From: Occallatibacter savannae
GTDB taxonomy: Bacteria; Acidobacteriota; Terriglobia; Terriglobales; Acidobacteriaceae
Length of the DNA stretch: 64,000 nt
Direction: 5' to 3'
Assembly (NCBI RefSeq): GCF_003131205.1
Contig: NZ_QFFY01000007.1
Span: 225,741 to 289,740 of the forward strand
Program-made: the position numbers and the translations under genes
Shown: one piece after another, positions 33,875 through 41,770 of the stretch
How positions within the stretch are numbered: position 1 is the stretch's first letter
Layout of the letters: each line of letters opens with the position of its first letter
Notes under the pieces: model-generated
What the model saw: the letters and a program-made list of their open reading frames with translations, nothing else
Databases searched by the model: none
What the model was told of the DNA's origin: nothing

Positions 33875-34180
33875 CTCACCGCCTTCCCTTCACTCCGAGC
33901 GCCATCCCCCTCGGGGCAAACAGAACCCAACGCACATGCTGCAAAGCAAACAACTTCGAGCGCTGACCCCATCCTCGCGCGGCAATCGCCCACCCACACC
34001 TTGTCAATTTCTTGGATTCAAGCCTCTTACCGTCTCGCGTCTATCCATCACACAAACAAAATTCCGCCTCATCCCGCCTCTTCCTTTGCTCGTTGAGATT
34101 GACCTTGCGCAATGAGAATGACCCATTCGCGTCATAGAGTGTCTGCTTAATAACCGTGCGGCCCAACTGAGGCGATACTC
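33875..34180. other. Intergenic region upstream of the secretin gene
   Basis: 306 bp with no supported gene. It holds a second Crp/Fnr-like box at 34099-34112 and an imperfectly placed ATGAC/GTCAT repeat at 34118-34135. A weak -10-like CATAGA near 34133-34138 would put the box centre about 40 bp upstream of the transcription start, the position from which such regulators activate. The leader before the secretin ATG (34181) has GGCGATACTC, a weak ribosome-binding site. Confidence 0.4.
34099..34112. promoter_or_regulatory. Second Crp/Fnr-like box (TTGAC-N4-CGCAA)
   Basis: TTGAC-CTTG-CGCAA shares the spacer CTTG and right half-site CGCAA with the palindrome at 32865-32878, giving 12 of 14 identical positions. 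It lies 68 bp upstream of the secretin start codon. It suggests that the regulator next door may also control the secretin-pil cluster. Confidence 0.4.
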
Positions 34181-35986
34181 ATGCGATTGCAGTTGCTTCT
34201 ATGCTCGATGCTGCTCTGTTCGCTCCCGCTCTCCGCAGCGGCCGAAAGTGCGGAACACGCCTTCAAAGCCGGAGCCCGCGCCGAGAAGAAGAACGATCTC
34301 GACACCGCATACCAGGCATACAAGCGCGCCCACGATTCCAAACCCGCCGACCCAAAATACATGGCAGCCTGGGTTCGCCTTCGCTTCTACGCAGCTGCAC
34401 AGCACATCCACGCCGGTGACGAACTCCGCGATGCAAGAAAGCTCCAGGAGGCGCTTGCCGAATTTCAAATTGCCGCTCAGATCGACCCCTCAAGTTTTGC
34501 CGCGCTCGGTGAAATCCGGCGCACTGTCGACGAAATACAAAAAGAGAAGAGAGCGAAAGATGAAGCTGCAAAGGCTCGCGATCACGAACTCGAGCACGAC
34601 GCCAGCAATGCCGCCGGCCCCGTAGCCCTCGCGCTCAAAAGCAATGCGCCGGTCTCCATCCACATGACCGGAAACGTCGACACCATTTACAAAACCATCT
34701 CCCGTCTCGGCGGCTTCAACCTTCTTCTCGATCCGGACTACAAGCCCCAGAAGATCACCTTCGAGCTCTCCGACGTCACCGTCCGCGAAGCTCTCAACAT
34801 GCTCGCAATCCAGTCGAAAACCTTCTGGCGCCCGCTCTCGTCCAACACCATCCTCGTCACCGTCGACAACACCTCCAAGCGCAAAGAACTGCAGCAAAGC
34901 GTCATGAAGACGTTCTATCTGCGCAACGCCTCAACGCCTGCCGACCTCCAGCAGGCCGCCGGCACACTGAAGGGCATTCTCGACATCTCGCACATCCAGG
35001 CCACTCCGGAGTTGCGCTCTCTTACTCTGCGCGGCACGCCCGACCAGATCATCCTTGCACAAAAGCTCCTCACGGACATCGACAAACCCAAATCCGAAGT
35101 GCTCATCGACGTCTTGGTCTTGGAAGTCAGCACCGACAAGATTCGTACTCTCGGCTCCGTCCTGCCCACCAGCGTGAGCGGCTCCATCGCTCCCGCCGGC
35201 TCCGGCTCAGGCTCGGGCTCAGGCAGCGGCTCATCCGGCCTGACGCTGAATTCCTTCGGAGCCCTCGGCGCGGGCGACATCTCCATCTCGCTGCCCGGAG
35301 CCAGCTTCACCGCGCTCGCTACCGACAGCGCCACCAAGGTCATCCAGCGTCCCGAGGTCCGCGTGATGGACAGCGAACGTGCATCCCTGCGCATCGGCGA
35401 CCGCATCCCTATCGCCACCGGATCCTTCCAGAGCGGCCTCACCCAGGGCGTCAACACTCAATTCACCTACATCGACGTCGGTGTCAACATCGACATCACT
35501 CCATATATCCACGCCAACAACGAAGTCACTCTCAAGACCTCGCTCGAAGTCTCATCGGTCACCGGCGAGCAAACGATCGACGGCGTCACCGAACCCACCA
35601 TCGGACAGCGCCGCATCGATCACCAGGTCCGGCTCGCCGATGGCGAAGTCAATCTGATCGGCGGCATCCTCGAAGATTCCGAAACTCGCTCCCTCAGCGG
35701 CTACCCCGGCATCGTCAACCTGCCCATTCTGAAATACCTCTTCGGTCAGGGCAACAAGCAGCACGCAAAAACTGAAATCGTCTTCGCCATCATTCCCCAC
35801 ATCGTCCGCTCCACCGAAATCAATGACGATAACCTCAAGACCGTCGACCTCGGCTCCGAAACATCCGTGACCTATCGGCATGCCGATAACAGCGCTCCCG
35901 GCGCGCCGCTTCCATCTCCTGCAGGCCCGGCGCCCGCTGCCGCGCAACTCACCGATCCAAGAAACAAATCTGCCGTTCGTCCCTGA
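34181..35986 (+). CDS. Secretin of type II secretion / type IV pilus kind (GspD/PilQ-like)
   Basis: Outer-membrane multimeric gate. Signal peptide (LLLCSMLLCSLPLSAAA), a TPR-like helical region at about 25-130, an STN/N0-like domain at about 155-235 (VSIHMTGNVDTIYKTISRLGG, VTVREALNMLA), an N1-like KH domain at about 240-315, a Gly/Ser-rich loop (SGSGSGSGS) near 345, then the secretin core with VIQRPEVRVMDSERASLRIGDRIPI and VDIG-like IDVGVNIDITPYI. HQVRLADGEVNLIGGILEDSETRSLSGYPGIVNLPILKYLFG follows, with the conserved E/VPxLxxIPxLGxLF-like end. The C-terminal tail is Pro/Ala-rich. First gene of a five-gene cluster with pilM, N, O and P homologues. Confidence 0.9.
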   Translation: MRLQLLLCSMLLCSLPLSAAAESAEHAFKAGARAEKKNDLDTAYQAYKRAHDSKPADPKYMAAWVRLRFYAAAQHIHAGDELRDARKLQEALAEFQIAAQIDPSSFAALGEIRRTVDEIQKEKRAKDEAAKARDHELEHDASNAAGPVALALKSNAPVSIHMTGNVDTIYKTISRLGGFNLLLDPDYKPQKITFELSDVTVREALNMLAIQSKTFWRPLSSNTILVTVDNTSKRKELQQSVMKTFYLRNASTPADLQQAAGTLKGILDISHIQATPELRSLTLRGTPDQIILAQKLLTDIDKPKSEVLIDVLVLEVSTDKIRTLGSVLPTSVSGSIAPAGSGSGSGSGSGSSGLTLNSFGALGAGDISISLPGASFTALATDSATKVIQRPEVRVMDSERASLRIGDRIPIATGSFQSGLTQGVNTQFTYIDVGVNIDITPYIHANNEVTLKTSLEVSSVTGEQTIDGVTEPTIGQRRIDHQVRLADGEVNLIGGILEDSETRSLSGYPGIVNLPILKYLFGQGNKQHAKTEIVFAIIPHIVRSTEINDDNLKTVDLGSETSVTYRHADNSAPGAPLPSPAGPAPAAAQLTDPRNKSAVRP

Positions 35987-36032
35987 GCACCTGTGCTTCA
36001 GGCCTGATCTGTCGTTGTGGAGGATATGACCG

Positions 36033-36965
36033 ATGATGCGCACCTTATCCGTTCTCAGCAGATGGAAGGCTCGCCTGCGTCTTCAGGAGCGCCCTCCAGT
36101 TGCCGTCGAAATTGCCTCCGCAGGAGTGCTCGCCGCCGCCAAGACCGTCGCTTCCGACATCAAATACGCGTACCGTCCTCTTCCCGTCGGAGCCGTAACT
36201 CCCGGCGTCAATCAACCAAATCTCCGTAACCCCGAAGCCATCTCCACTGCACTTCGCTCTGCGCTTGAAGAAGTCTCCGGCGTCATGCGCTCTGTCACCC
36301 TGCTGCTCCCCGACCCCGCCACGCGGGTCTTCTCTCTGGAGTTTGATTCTCTTCCCGACGATCCTTCCCATGTCTCGGCCGTCCTCCGCCTCCGTCTTAA
36401 GAAGGTCGTTCCCTTTGACATCGAGTCCGCACGAATCAGCTATCAGCTGCTCGATCGCAGTGGCAACATCTGCAAAATGCTCGCGGTTGCCGTACCTAAA
36501 GGCGTGCTCAACGAATACGAAGCCGTCGTCCGTGATGCCGGCTTCCAGCCCGGCGCGGTGCTCCCATCTGCGTTGTCCGCCTTGGCTGCCCTCAACTCCG
36601 ATGAGCCCGTGCTCTCGGCCTACCTCAGCGGCGTCTCACTCACCACATCCATTACTGCCGGAAAAAACATCCTCCTCTACAGAACCCACGAGCTTCCGGA
36701 CAACATCGACGAAAGAACCGCCGAAATGCAGCGCGACATCGCCGTCGCACTCGCCTATTTTGAAGACGAGCTCAAAACCGCTCCCGCTTGCGTCCACTAC
36801 GCAGGCGACCTCGATGCAGACGAGTTCAGCCGCTCCGTGCTGGCCCAGCCTCTCCCGGTCAAGCACTATTCAGCATCTCAGCAGAACGGCGAATCGCCTG
36901 CCTTCCCCTTCGGCTCCAATCCGGCCGGCCTGGTCGGCGCTCTCGCGGGAGTGAGGTCTGCCTGA
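36033..36965 (+). CDS. pilM: PilM-like actin-fold pilus/secretion assembly protein
   Basis: Cytoplasmic ATP-binding, actin-like protein that recruits PilN to the inner membrane platform. Typical pieces: PVAVEIASAGVLAA near residue 22, VTLLLPDPATRVFSLEFDSLPDD, LRLRLKKVVPFDIESARISYQ (the PilM region that follows the first subdomain), and a C-terminal subdomain with VALAYFEDEL. 310 residues, slightly short. The usual N-terminal phosphate-1 loop (GIDIGS) reads VEIASAG, so nucleotide binding may be weak. ATG at 36033 with GGAGG 11 bp upstream; it ends 1 bp into pilN. Confidence 0.8.
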   Translation: MMRTLSVLSRWKARLRLQERPPVAVEIASAGVLAAAKTVASDIKYAYRPLPVGAVTPGVNQPNLRNPEAISTALRSALEEVSGVMRSVTLLLPDPATRVFSLEFDSLPDDPSHVSAVLRLRLKKVVPFDIESARISYQLLDRSGNICKMLAVAVPKGVLNEYEAVVRDAGFQPGAVLPSALSALAALNSDEPVLSAYLSGVSLTTSITAGKNILLYRTHELPDNIDERTAEMQRDIAVALAYFEDELKTAPACVHYAGDLDADEFSRSVLAQPLPVKHYSASQQNGESPAFPFGSNPAGLVGALAGVRSA

Positions 36966-37687
36966 TGGACATCACCGTAAATCTCGCCAACCAGCCCTAC
37001 ATCGACTCTCGCCCGATCATTCGTGCACTGCGCGTCGCCATCGTCGTCGCAGCCTCTCTCACCGTCATCGCCGCAACTACCGCATTCTTCGTTAACCGAA
37101 AGGCTCAGGAAGCGCGTCGTCAGGAGCGCTCCGTCGAGCTCTCGATGAGCTCCATGCAGGCAGAACAGCGCGCCTATCAGTCCACCATGCGCTCCGATCT
37201 TGCCCTCAACACCGCACGTCAAGCCGACGAACTCAATCAGATCTTCGATGCCAAGGCATTCTCATGGACAGGCGTGATGCAGGATCTCGAAAGAGTTCTC
37301 CCCAGCAAGGTCCAGGTCACCGCGATTGAACCAACACGCACCAAGGAAGGCGCGATCACTCTGCACCTCCGCGTCGTCGGACCGCACGAAAAAAGCATTG
37401 ACCTGCTTCGCAATCTCGAAGAGTCCCGCAGCTTCGTTGACCCGCGCATCGTCGGTGAGTCACTCGCCAACAACTTGGGTTCAGGACAAAAGAGCATCGC
37501 TGTCGACGCCTCCACCATGATGGAATTCGACCTGCTCACCGGATACAACGACGCTGCACGCGACCCGAAAATAACCGACACCTCCGCCCAGCAGGCTTCA
37601 CACGCACCCAGCGCGACCCCTTCATCGGCCTCAAAGGCCATCGCCGCCCTCACCCACCCCTCCGCTTCGATCGGAGGCCTGCGATGA
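36965..37687 (+). CDS. pilN: PilN-like inner-membrane assembly protein
   Basis: 240 residues beginning MDITVNLANQPY, which matches the conserved N-terminal INLLP-like motif that binds PilM. One membrane helix lies near 22-45 (ALRVAIVVAASLTVIAATTAFFV), then a coiled-coil (RKAQEARRQERSVELSMSSMQAE), then a ferredoxin-like fold (VLPSKVQVTAIEPTRTKEGAITLHLRVVG) and a disordered Ala/Ser-rich tail. The ATG at 36965 overlaps the pilM stop (TGATG). The longer frame back to 36788 lies inside pilM and is not used. Confidence 0.82.
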   Translation: MDITVNLANQPYIDSRPIIRALRVAIVVAASLTVIAATTAFFVNRKAQEARRQERSVELSMSSMQAEQRAYQSTMRSDLALNTARQADELNQIFDAKAFSWTGVMQDLERVLPSKVQVTAIEPTRTKEGAITLHLRVVGPHEKSIDLLRNLEESRSFVDPRIVGESLANNLGSGQKSIAVDASTMMEFDLLTGYNDAARDPKITDTSAQQASHAPSATPSSASKAIAALTHPSASIGGLR

Positions 37688-38304
37688 GCCGCACCTTCTC
37701 ACTATGGTGGCGTGACTTCTCCAGTTCTACAATCGCAAAGCATTGTGCAGGTCTCGCGCTTCTCCTGCTGCTCTTCTGCGCGATCCTGACGCAATTGGCC
37801 ATCGACTGGCACACCTGGAGCAGCAGCCCGCTTCAGAACGCGGCCCGCCTTGCTTCCCTTAAAAGCTCCACCGCGCCCCTTCAAGGTGCCGGCCAGCGTC
37901 TCGCTGCTACCAGAGCCGCCATCGAAAACTTCTCCAGGCAGCGGATCCCTGTCAGCTACTCGCAGATTTCCTCTCGCATCGTCCAGATCGGTATCAACTC
38001 TGGTGTCCAACTCTCTCACACTACATATGACCAGAGGGCGCGCGGTGCCAGCCTCACCGAAATCTCCATCGAATCCCAGGTGAGCGGCACCTACCCGCAA
38101 ATCATGCGTTTCGTGAATGGCCTCGAGCGCGACCAGGCCTGCTTTGTCATTCGCGCCATGACGCTCACCGGTCAGCAGGGCGGCGAAGTGAATCTTCAAC
38201 TCAGATTCTCGACATGGCTGCGTTCGCCGGAGCAGCAATCCTCCGACATAGCCGCCGCACACCTCGAAGGCACAGCGGAAACCGCAGGGAAGGAGATCCA
38301 GTAG
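37684..38304 (+). CDS. pilO: PilO-like inner-membrane assembly protein
   Basis: 206 residues: one N-terminal membrane helix (LALLLLLFCAILTQLAI), a helical stretch (LASLKSSTAPLQGAGQRLAATRAAIENF), then a ferredoxin-like domain (ISSRIVQIGINSGVQLSHTTY ... SQVSGTYPQIMRFVNGLERD) of the kind by which PilO pairs with PilN. The start overlaps the pilN stop by 4 bp. Weak sequence identity is normal for this family; the position between pilN and pilP-like genes supports the call. Confidence 0.78.
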   Translation: MSRTFSLWWRDFSSSTIAKHCAGLALLLLLFCAILTQLAIDWHTWSSSPLQNAARLASLKSSTAPLQGAGQRLAATRAAIENFSRQRIPVSYSQISSRIVQIGINSGVQLSHTTYDQRARGASLTEISIESQVSGTYPQIMRFVNGLERDQACFVIRAMTLTGQQGGEVNLQLRFSTWLRSPEQQSSDIAAAHLEGTAETAGKEIQ

Positions 38305-38306
38305 CC

Positions 38307-38882
38307 ATGCAGATGGGATTCGAAAACAAAAGACAAGCCTGGTTGCTGCTTTCGCTCGGTGCTCTGCTTGTCTCGCTCGCCTCTTGGGAGCTCTTTGGAA
38401 GCTCCACCCCGCACGCCGCTGTTGCGAGTTCCGCATCTCCCTCGACAGTTATTAACGCCGCGGCACACTCCAAGAGCCCATCGGATGCAATTGCATCAGA
38501 ACCCCAGCTCCGCATAGGTCAGCTCGCCCGGGCCGAGAACACGCAATACGCCGCGGGTGGAAGAAATATCTTTTCGCTTGAAGCGGAACCTGTCGTCATC
38601 GAAGCGCCCATCGCCCCTGCCCGTCCGGCTGAGGTCGCCGTCGCTCCGCCTCCTGGCCCACGGCCGCTGCCGCCCATCGAGCTCAAGTACATCGGCTACA
38701 CGCGCAACGTGGGCGAAACCGCTTACAAAGCCGTATTGGCCCACAACGACGAGAGCCTCATCGCCAGAGCGGGAGACACCGTATTCCACCGCTACAAAGT
38801 CGTATCGGTTCAGCCCGCCACCATCCAGGTCACCGATCTCTCCAATCGGATCACACAGAGCTTACCCATCATCGAGAAGTAA
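38307..38882 (+). CDS. PilP/GspC-like inner-membrane lipoprotein-type clamp component
   Basis: 191 residues from the ATG at 38307, 2 bp after the pilO stop; the longer in-frame ORF back to 38214 lies within pilO. There is an N-terminal membrane helix (QAWLLLSLGALLVSLASWELFG), a long disordered Ala/Ser/Pro linker, GGRNIFSLEAEPV and a small C-terminal beta domain (IELKYIGYTRNVGETAYKAVLAHNDESLIARAGDTVFHRYKVVSVQP). This is the GspC HR/PilP-type domain that contacts the secretin N0 domain. Last gene of the Q-M-N-O-P run. No pilus ATPase, prepilin peptidase or pilin is in the window. Confidence 0.78.
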   Translation: MQMGFENKRQAWLLLSLGALLVSLASWELFGSSTPHAAVASSASPSTVINAAAHSKSPSDAIASEPQLRIGQLARAENTQYAAGGRNIFSLEAEPVVIEAPIAPARPAEVAVAPPPGPRPLPPIELKYIGYTRNVGETAYKAVLAHNDESLIARAGDTVFHRYKVVSVQPATIQVTDLSNRITQSLPIIEK

Positions 38883-38942
38883 CCTCCGCGCATAGCCTTG
38901 ACCTACAGCACGCAACGCGTTGTTCCGCAATCCCTGCGCGTC

Positions 38943-40001
38943 TTAAGCCTCAGGCCCGGCCTCGCTCGCGCTGCTCCTGAACCCAAGCTTCATCGTCACA
39001 GCCATCGCCAGCTTGTACTGCAGCTGTGCGCCAAACTCCGAGAGCAGCTCCGTTCGCGTGCGGCGAAATACCTGCCACGACAGCCATGGCACATCCAGCT
39101 GTCGCCCGATCACCTTCAGTCGCCGCGCTGCGATATTGATCTGGTTGATCGGCTTCCCCGATCTCGATACCAGCACAAAGTCGTTCCAACCCGCATTTCT
39201 GCCGTGGCTGAGCTGAACGAAGATCGGCCGGAACAATACCGGCACCGGCACAAACTTTCTCCGCCCTTTGGGTACGTCGCTCAGCTCGCCGCGATACCAC
39301 TGCTTCCGAATGGCGATGCTCATCGGCGGAATCACTTCCTCTTCGCGGTGTACCGGATGGCTCGATAGATTCACGTACTTCCATCGCAATCCGCAGATCT
39401 CCGCAATCGTCATCCCCGTCAGAAGGGCAATGATGGTGATCTCCCATTCGGGAAATCTCATGACCTGCAGCACCTCCACCATCTGCGCAAAACTCAGGAC
39501 GTGAGGTGTTCTCCGCTGCATTCCTGGCGGAGCCACCTGCATCGCCGGATTCACACCCGCGTAGTAGCCCGCCTTGATTGCGTGCGACATGATCGCGCTG
39601 AATGCGCTGCGAATGTGTTTGACCGTCTGCGTTGAGTACCCGCTGCGCAGAGCAGCTTCCATCAGTCTCTGCACATCCTCCGCGCCCACCTCGTGGAGCA
39701 GAACTTCATCCATGTACGGCCAGTCCGGATTTGACTTGAGCTTGGCTCTGGGCCGGTCGCTCTCGACGCTGAAAATCCTGTCCACTCGCTCTGGATCCAG
39801 GATGTGCTTCAGAATCGCCCGGTAGTGTCTTCGCCCCGGTATTCCCTTCTTCGCAATATGCTCGGGAAGAAATCTGCGCTCTACAAATTTCGCGACCGTC
39901 CACTCAGAGCGGGCCTCCGCCTGCTTGTCCACGGACTCGCGCGCCGCAGCACCCACCGGATGCGTCCGCGGCCGATACTCGATCACCCGCACCGTTCCCA
40001 C
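38943..40001 (-). CDS. Degenerate tyrosine-type site-specific recombinase
   Basis: Phage-integrase fold: a SAM-like N-terminal DNA-binding part (KFVERRFLPEHIAKKG ... TQTVKHIRSAFSAIMSHAI) and a catalytic-domain remnant with LLTGMTIAEICGLRWKYV and SWQVFRRTRTELLSEFGA. In an active enzyme the first motif reads TGxRxxEL and the second HxxRRT. Here the first Arg is Thr and the box-II His is Gln, and no LGHSS...Y motif with the nucleophilic Tyr follows before the C-terminus. It is therefore probably inactive. The GTG at 40001 has AGGGAG 7 bp upstream and is preferred over an in-frame GTG at 40079. No att repeats or element boundaries could be seen. Confidence 0.7.
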   Translation of the reverse strand: MGTVRVIEYRPRTHPVGAAARESVDKQAEARSEWTVAKFVERRFLPEHIAKKGIPGRRHYRAILKHILDPERVDRIFSVESDRPRAKLKSNPDWPYMDEVLLHEVGAEDVQRLMEAALRSGYSTQTVKHIRSAFSAIMSHAIKAGYYAGVNPAMQVAPPGMQRRTPHVLSFAQMVEVLQVMRFPEWEITIIALLTGMTIAEICGLRWKYVNLSSHPVHREEEVIPPMSIAIRKQWYRGELSDVPKGRRKFVPVPVLFRPIFVQLSHGRNAGWNDFVLVSRSGKPINQINIAARRLKVIGRQLDVPWLSWQVFRRTRTELLSEFGAQLQYKLAMAVTMKLGFRSSASEAGPEA

Positions 40002-40177
40002 TCGCGTTCTCCCTCTGCACCTTCTGCTTCTGTTTCCAACTCGAGTGCCAGCGAGCACGTGCAAGGCCCTGGTACCCACATCGCTGTGCGTGTCTTGCCT
40101 CTGCTTTTGATTCCCAGCAGATCAGATTCGAAAATTGAGTAAGTCGAGCAGTGTAAACCGAACGGCTTCGCCGACCG

Positions 40178-41074
40178 TCACATCCCCTTAGGACGCGACA
40201 CGCTATCGGTCACAGGCGGCTTGCTGAAGCGCGCTGAATCGAGCTTCGGATTCACCGTCACCCGTTCGATCTCAATCTTCTCCGGGGGAAACAGAGGTTC
40301 GCGCGAGGCACGCTTCTCATCCACAGGAGGCAGCACGCGCGTCTCGAGAATAAACGGGATCTTCAGGCCCTCCACCTCGCGGTAGTCGCGGTAGTAGATC
40401 TCGACCGGATGCATCTTTCCATCGAGCTCGCGCGGCTGCCCTTCGATCTTCGATTCAAGAAAGGTCGCAGAGTCGATCCACACATGAGTCACCTGGCCGC
40501 TCCTGGTCGTGACGCGAAGCTTGTAGTTCGGCTTTCCTTCAACCTGCTCCACGCCGTCGCTCTCGACCCTGCTGCCCTTCGCGGCGTAGTCCACAAGCGG
40601 CCCATCGAGATCCGATTGCTGTGAGGCCATCTTCAGCTCTTGCGCGCTGTACGGCTCCACTTCAAGCCGGTTCAGAAACGGACGCAGCTTCCACCCGTTC
40701 GTCCCGTCATAAACCTGAATCGCATTCTGCCCCTTAAATTCAACCTCAAGGCGGGTCTTGCGCGGACGCTGCAGCTGCATGGTAAACGGCAGCTCCGCCT
40801 CTTCCGCCAGTCGCCGAGGCGTTGAAATCTTCCGCGAAACCGCGGCCGCCTCTGGGCTCGGAAGCGTGCCTCTCTTGTCGCCACCTGCGCCGAGCTTGCC
40901 TTCAAACTGCAGGGTCTGCACTTTGCGCCACGCAGTCAACCCGCCTCTGCTCGCAACGTTCTTCGCCACAATGTCGGTTGCGGAAAGGTTCGCGGCCTGC
41001 GGACTCTCCGCCGCGTATCCTCGGCTGAATGCCGATCCCAGAATGAAAGCTGCTACGACGAGCTTGTGTCGCAT
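40178..41074 (-). CDS. Exported LolA/LppX-like lipoprotein-sorting-type protein
   Basis: 298 residues with signal peptide (KLVVAAFILGSAFSRGYA). The body looks like the half-barrel fold of outer-membrane lipoprotein-sorting proteins: DIVAKNVASRGGLTAWRKVQTLQFEGKL, LQRPRKTRLEVEFKGQNAIQVYDGTNGWKLRPF, then VDYAAKGSRVESDGVEQVEGKPNYKLRV and THVWIDSATFLESKIEG. No metal or enzyme motif. Probably binds a hydrophobic ligand in the periplasm. It is the last gene of a minus-strand run after the giant protein, 105 bp below a small exported protein. Confidence 0.75.
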   Translation of the reverse strand: MRHKLVVAAFILGSAFSRGYAAESPQAANLSATDIVAKNVASRGGLTAWRKVQTLQFEGKLGAGGDKRGTLPSPEAAAVSRKISTPRRLAEEAELPFTMQLQRPRKTRLEVEFKGQNAIQVYDGTNGWKLRPFLNRLEVEPYSAQELKMASQQSDLDGPLVDYAAKGSRVESDGVEQVEGKPNYKLRVTTRSGQVTHVWIDSATFLESKIEGQPRELDGKMHPVEIYYRDYREVEGLKIPFILETRVLPPVDEKRASREPLFPPEKIEIERVTVNPKLDSARFSKPPVTDSVSRPKGM

Positions 41075-41179
41075 GTTTGCATCCTCGCGCCCTTACCGCC
41101 GGGAAACTCTCATCGTGAACCTCTGATCAGAGATTTCCCTTTTTACGAGCAAAATCGATCAGCCGCCGGTAAGTTGGAC

Positions 41180-41668
41180 CTATTCAACCACGAGTCCATC
41201 CGCATGAAATTGACCTATGACAACGTTCACGCGATCTCCCCGCTTCACCGACAACCGCGGATTTGAGAACGCCATCCAGTAGCGTTTCCCCGCCTCCGGT
41301 GTATTGCGCTGGCGCAGAAAGCCCACCTTCTCCAACGAGGGCACGATCAGCTTCACGCGCCTCTCCGGATCGATCAGAGAAGCCTCAATCTTGATGTCAT
41401 TGAAGCTCTGCGCCTTTGCCGGATCCAGGATCCGATAGCTGAATCGAATCAGCTGACCCGACTCCGCTGCCTTCAAGCCAAGCTGATCCACACCCCACAC
41501 ATGCTCGTAAAACATCGCCGCCCGCTTCGGAAAATGACTCGGCTCGTAACGCGACGCATGGCTGGCCGATGTGGGCAAAGGAGCAAGCGATTGCCCCACA
41601 GAAACAGCGGCAACGCTCATGCAAAGGAGTGCCTTCAAAATCGTAGCGATATACCGCGCTCGCAGCAT
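41180..41668 (-). CDS. Small exported protein of unknown function
   Basis: 162 residues: signal peptide (LKALLCMSVAAVSVGQSLA), then a predicted beta-rich domain (LIRFSYRILDPAKAQSFNDIKIEASLIDPERRVKLIVPS ... GKRYWMAFSNPRLSVKRGDRVNVVIGQF) reminiscent of immunoglobulin-like or cupredoxin-like sandwiches, but without Cys/His/Met copper ligands. I do not recognise the family. It lies 102 bp downstream of the 3505-residue protein gene on the same strand and may belong to that transcript. Confidence 0.6.
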   Translation of the reverse strand: MLRARYIATILKALLCMSVAAVSVGQSLAPLPTSASHASRYEPSHFPKRAAMFYEHVWGVDQLGLKAAESGQLIRFSYRILDPAKAQSFNDIKIEASLIDPERRVKLIVPSLEKVGFLRQRNTPEAGKRYWMAFSNPRLSVKRGDRVNVVIGQFHADGLVVE

Positions 41669-41770
41669 CGTCTCACCTGGCTAGAAACCCTGTTTCCGTA
41701 GTTTTAAAAAGTTCGAACTGAGCCGGACGAATGCGGGACTTCCGCACCAGTCCGACTCAGTCCCTCAAAG

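Noticed and set aside
34118..34135. ATGAC / GTCAT dyad upstream of the secretin gene
   Set aside because: Five-bp arms with an 8-bp spacer are likely by chance; kept only as a remark in the intergenic entry.
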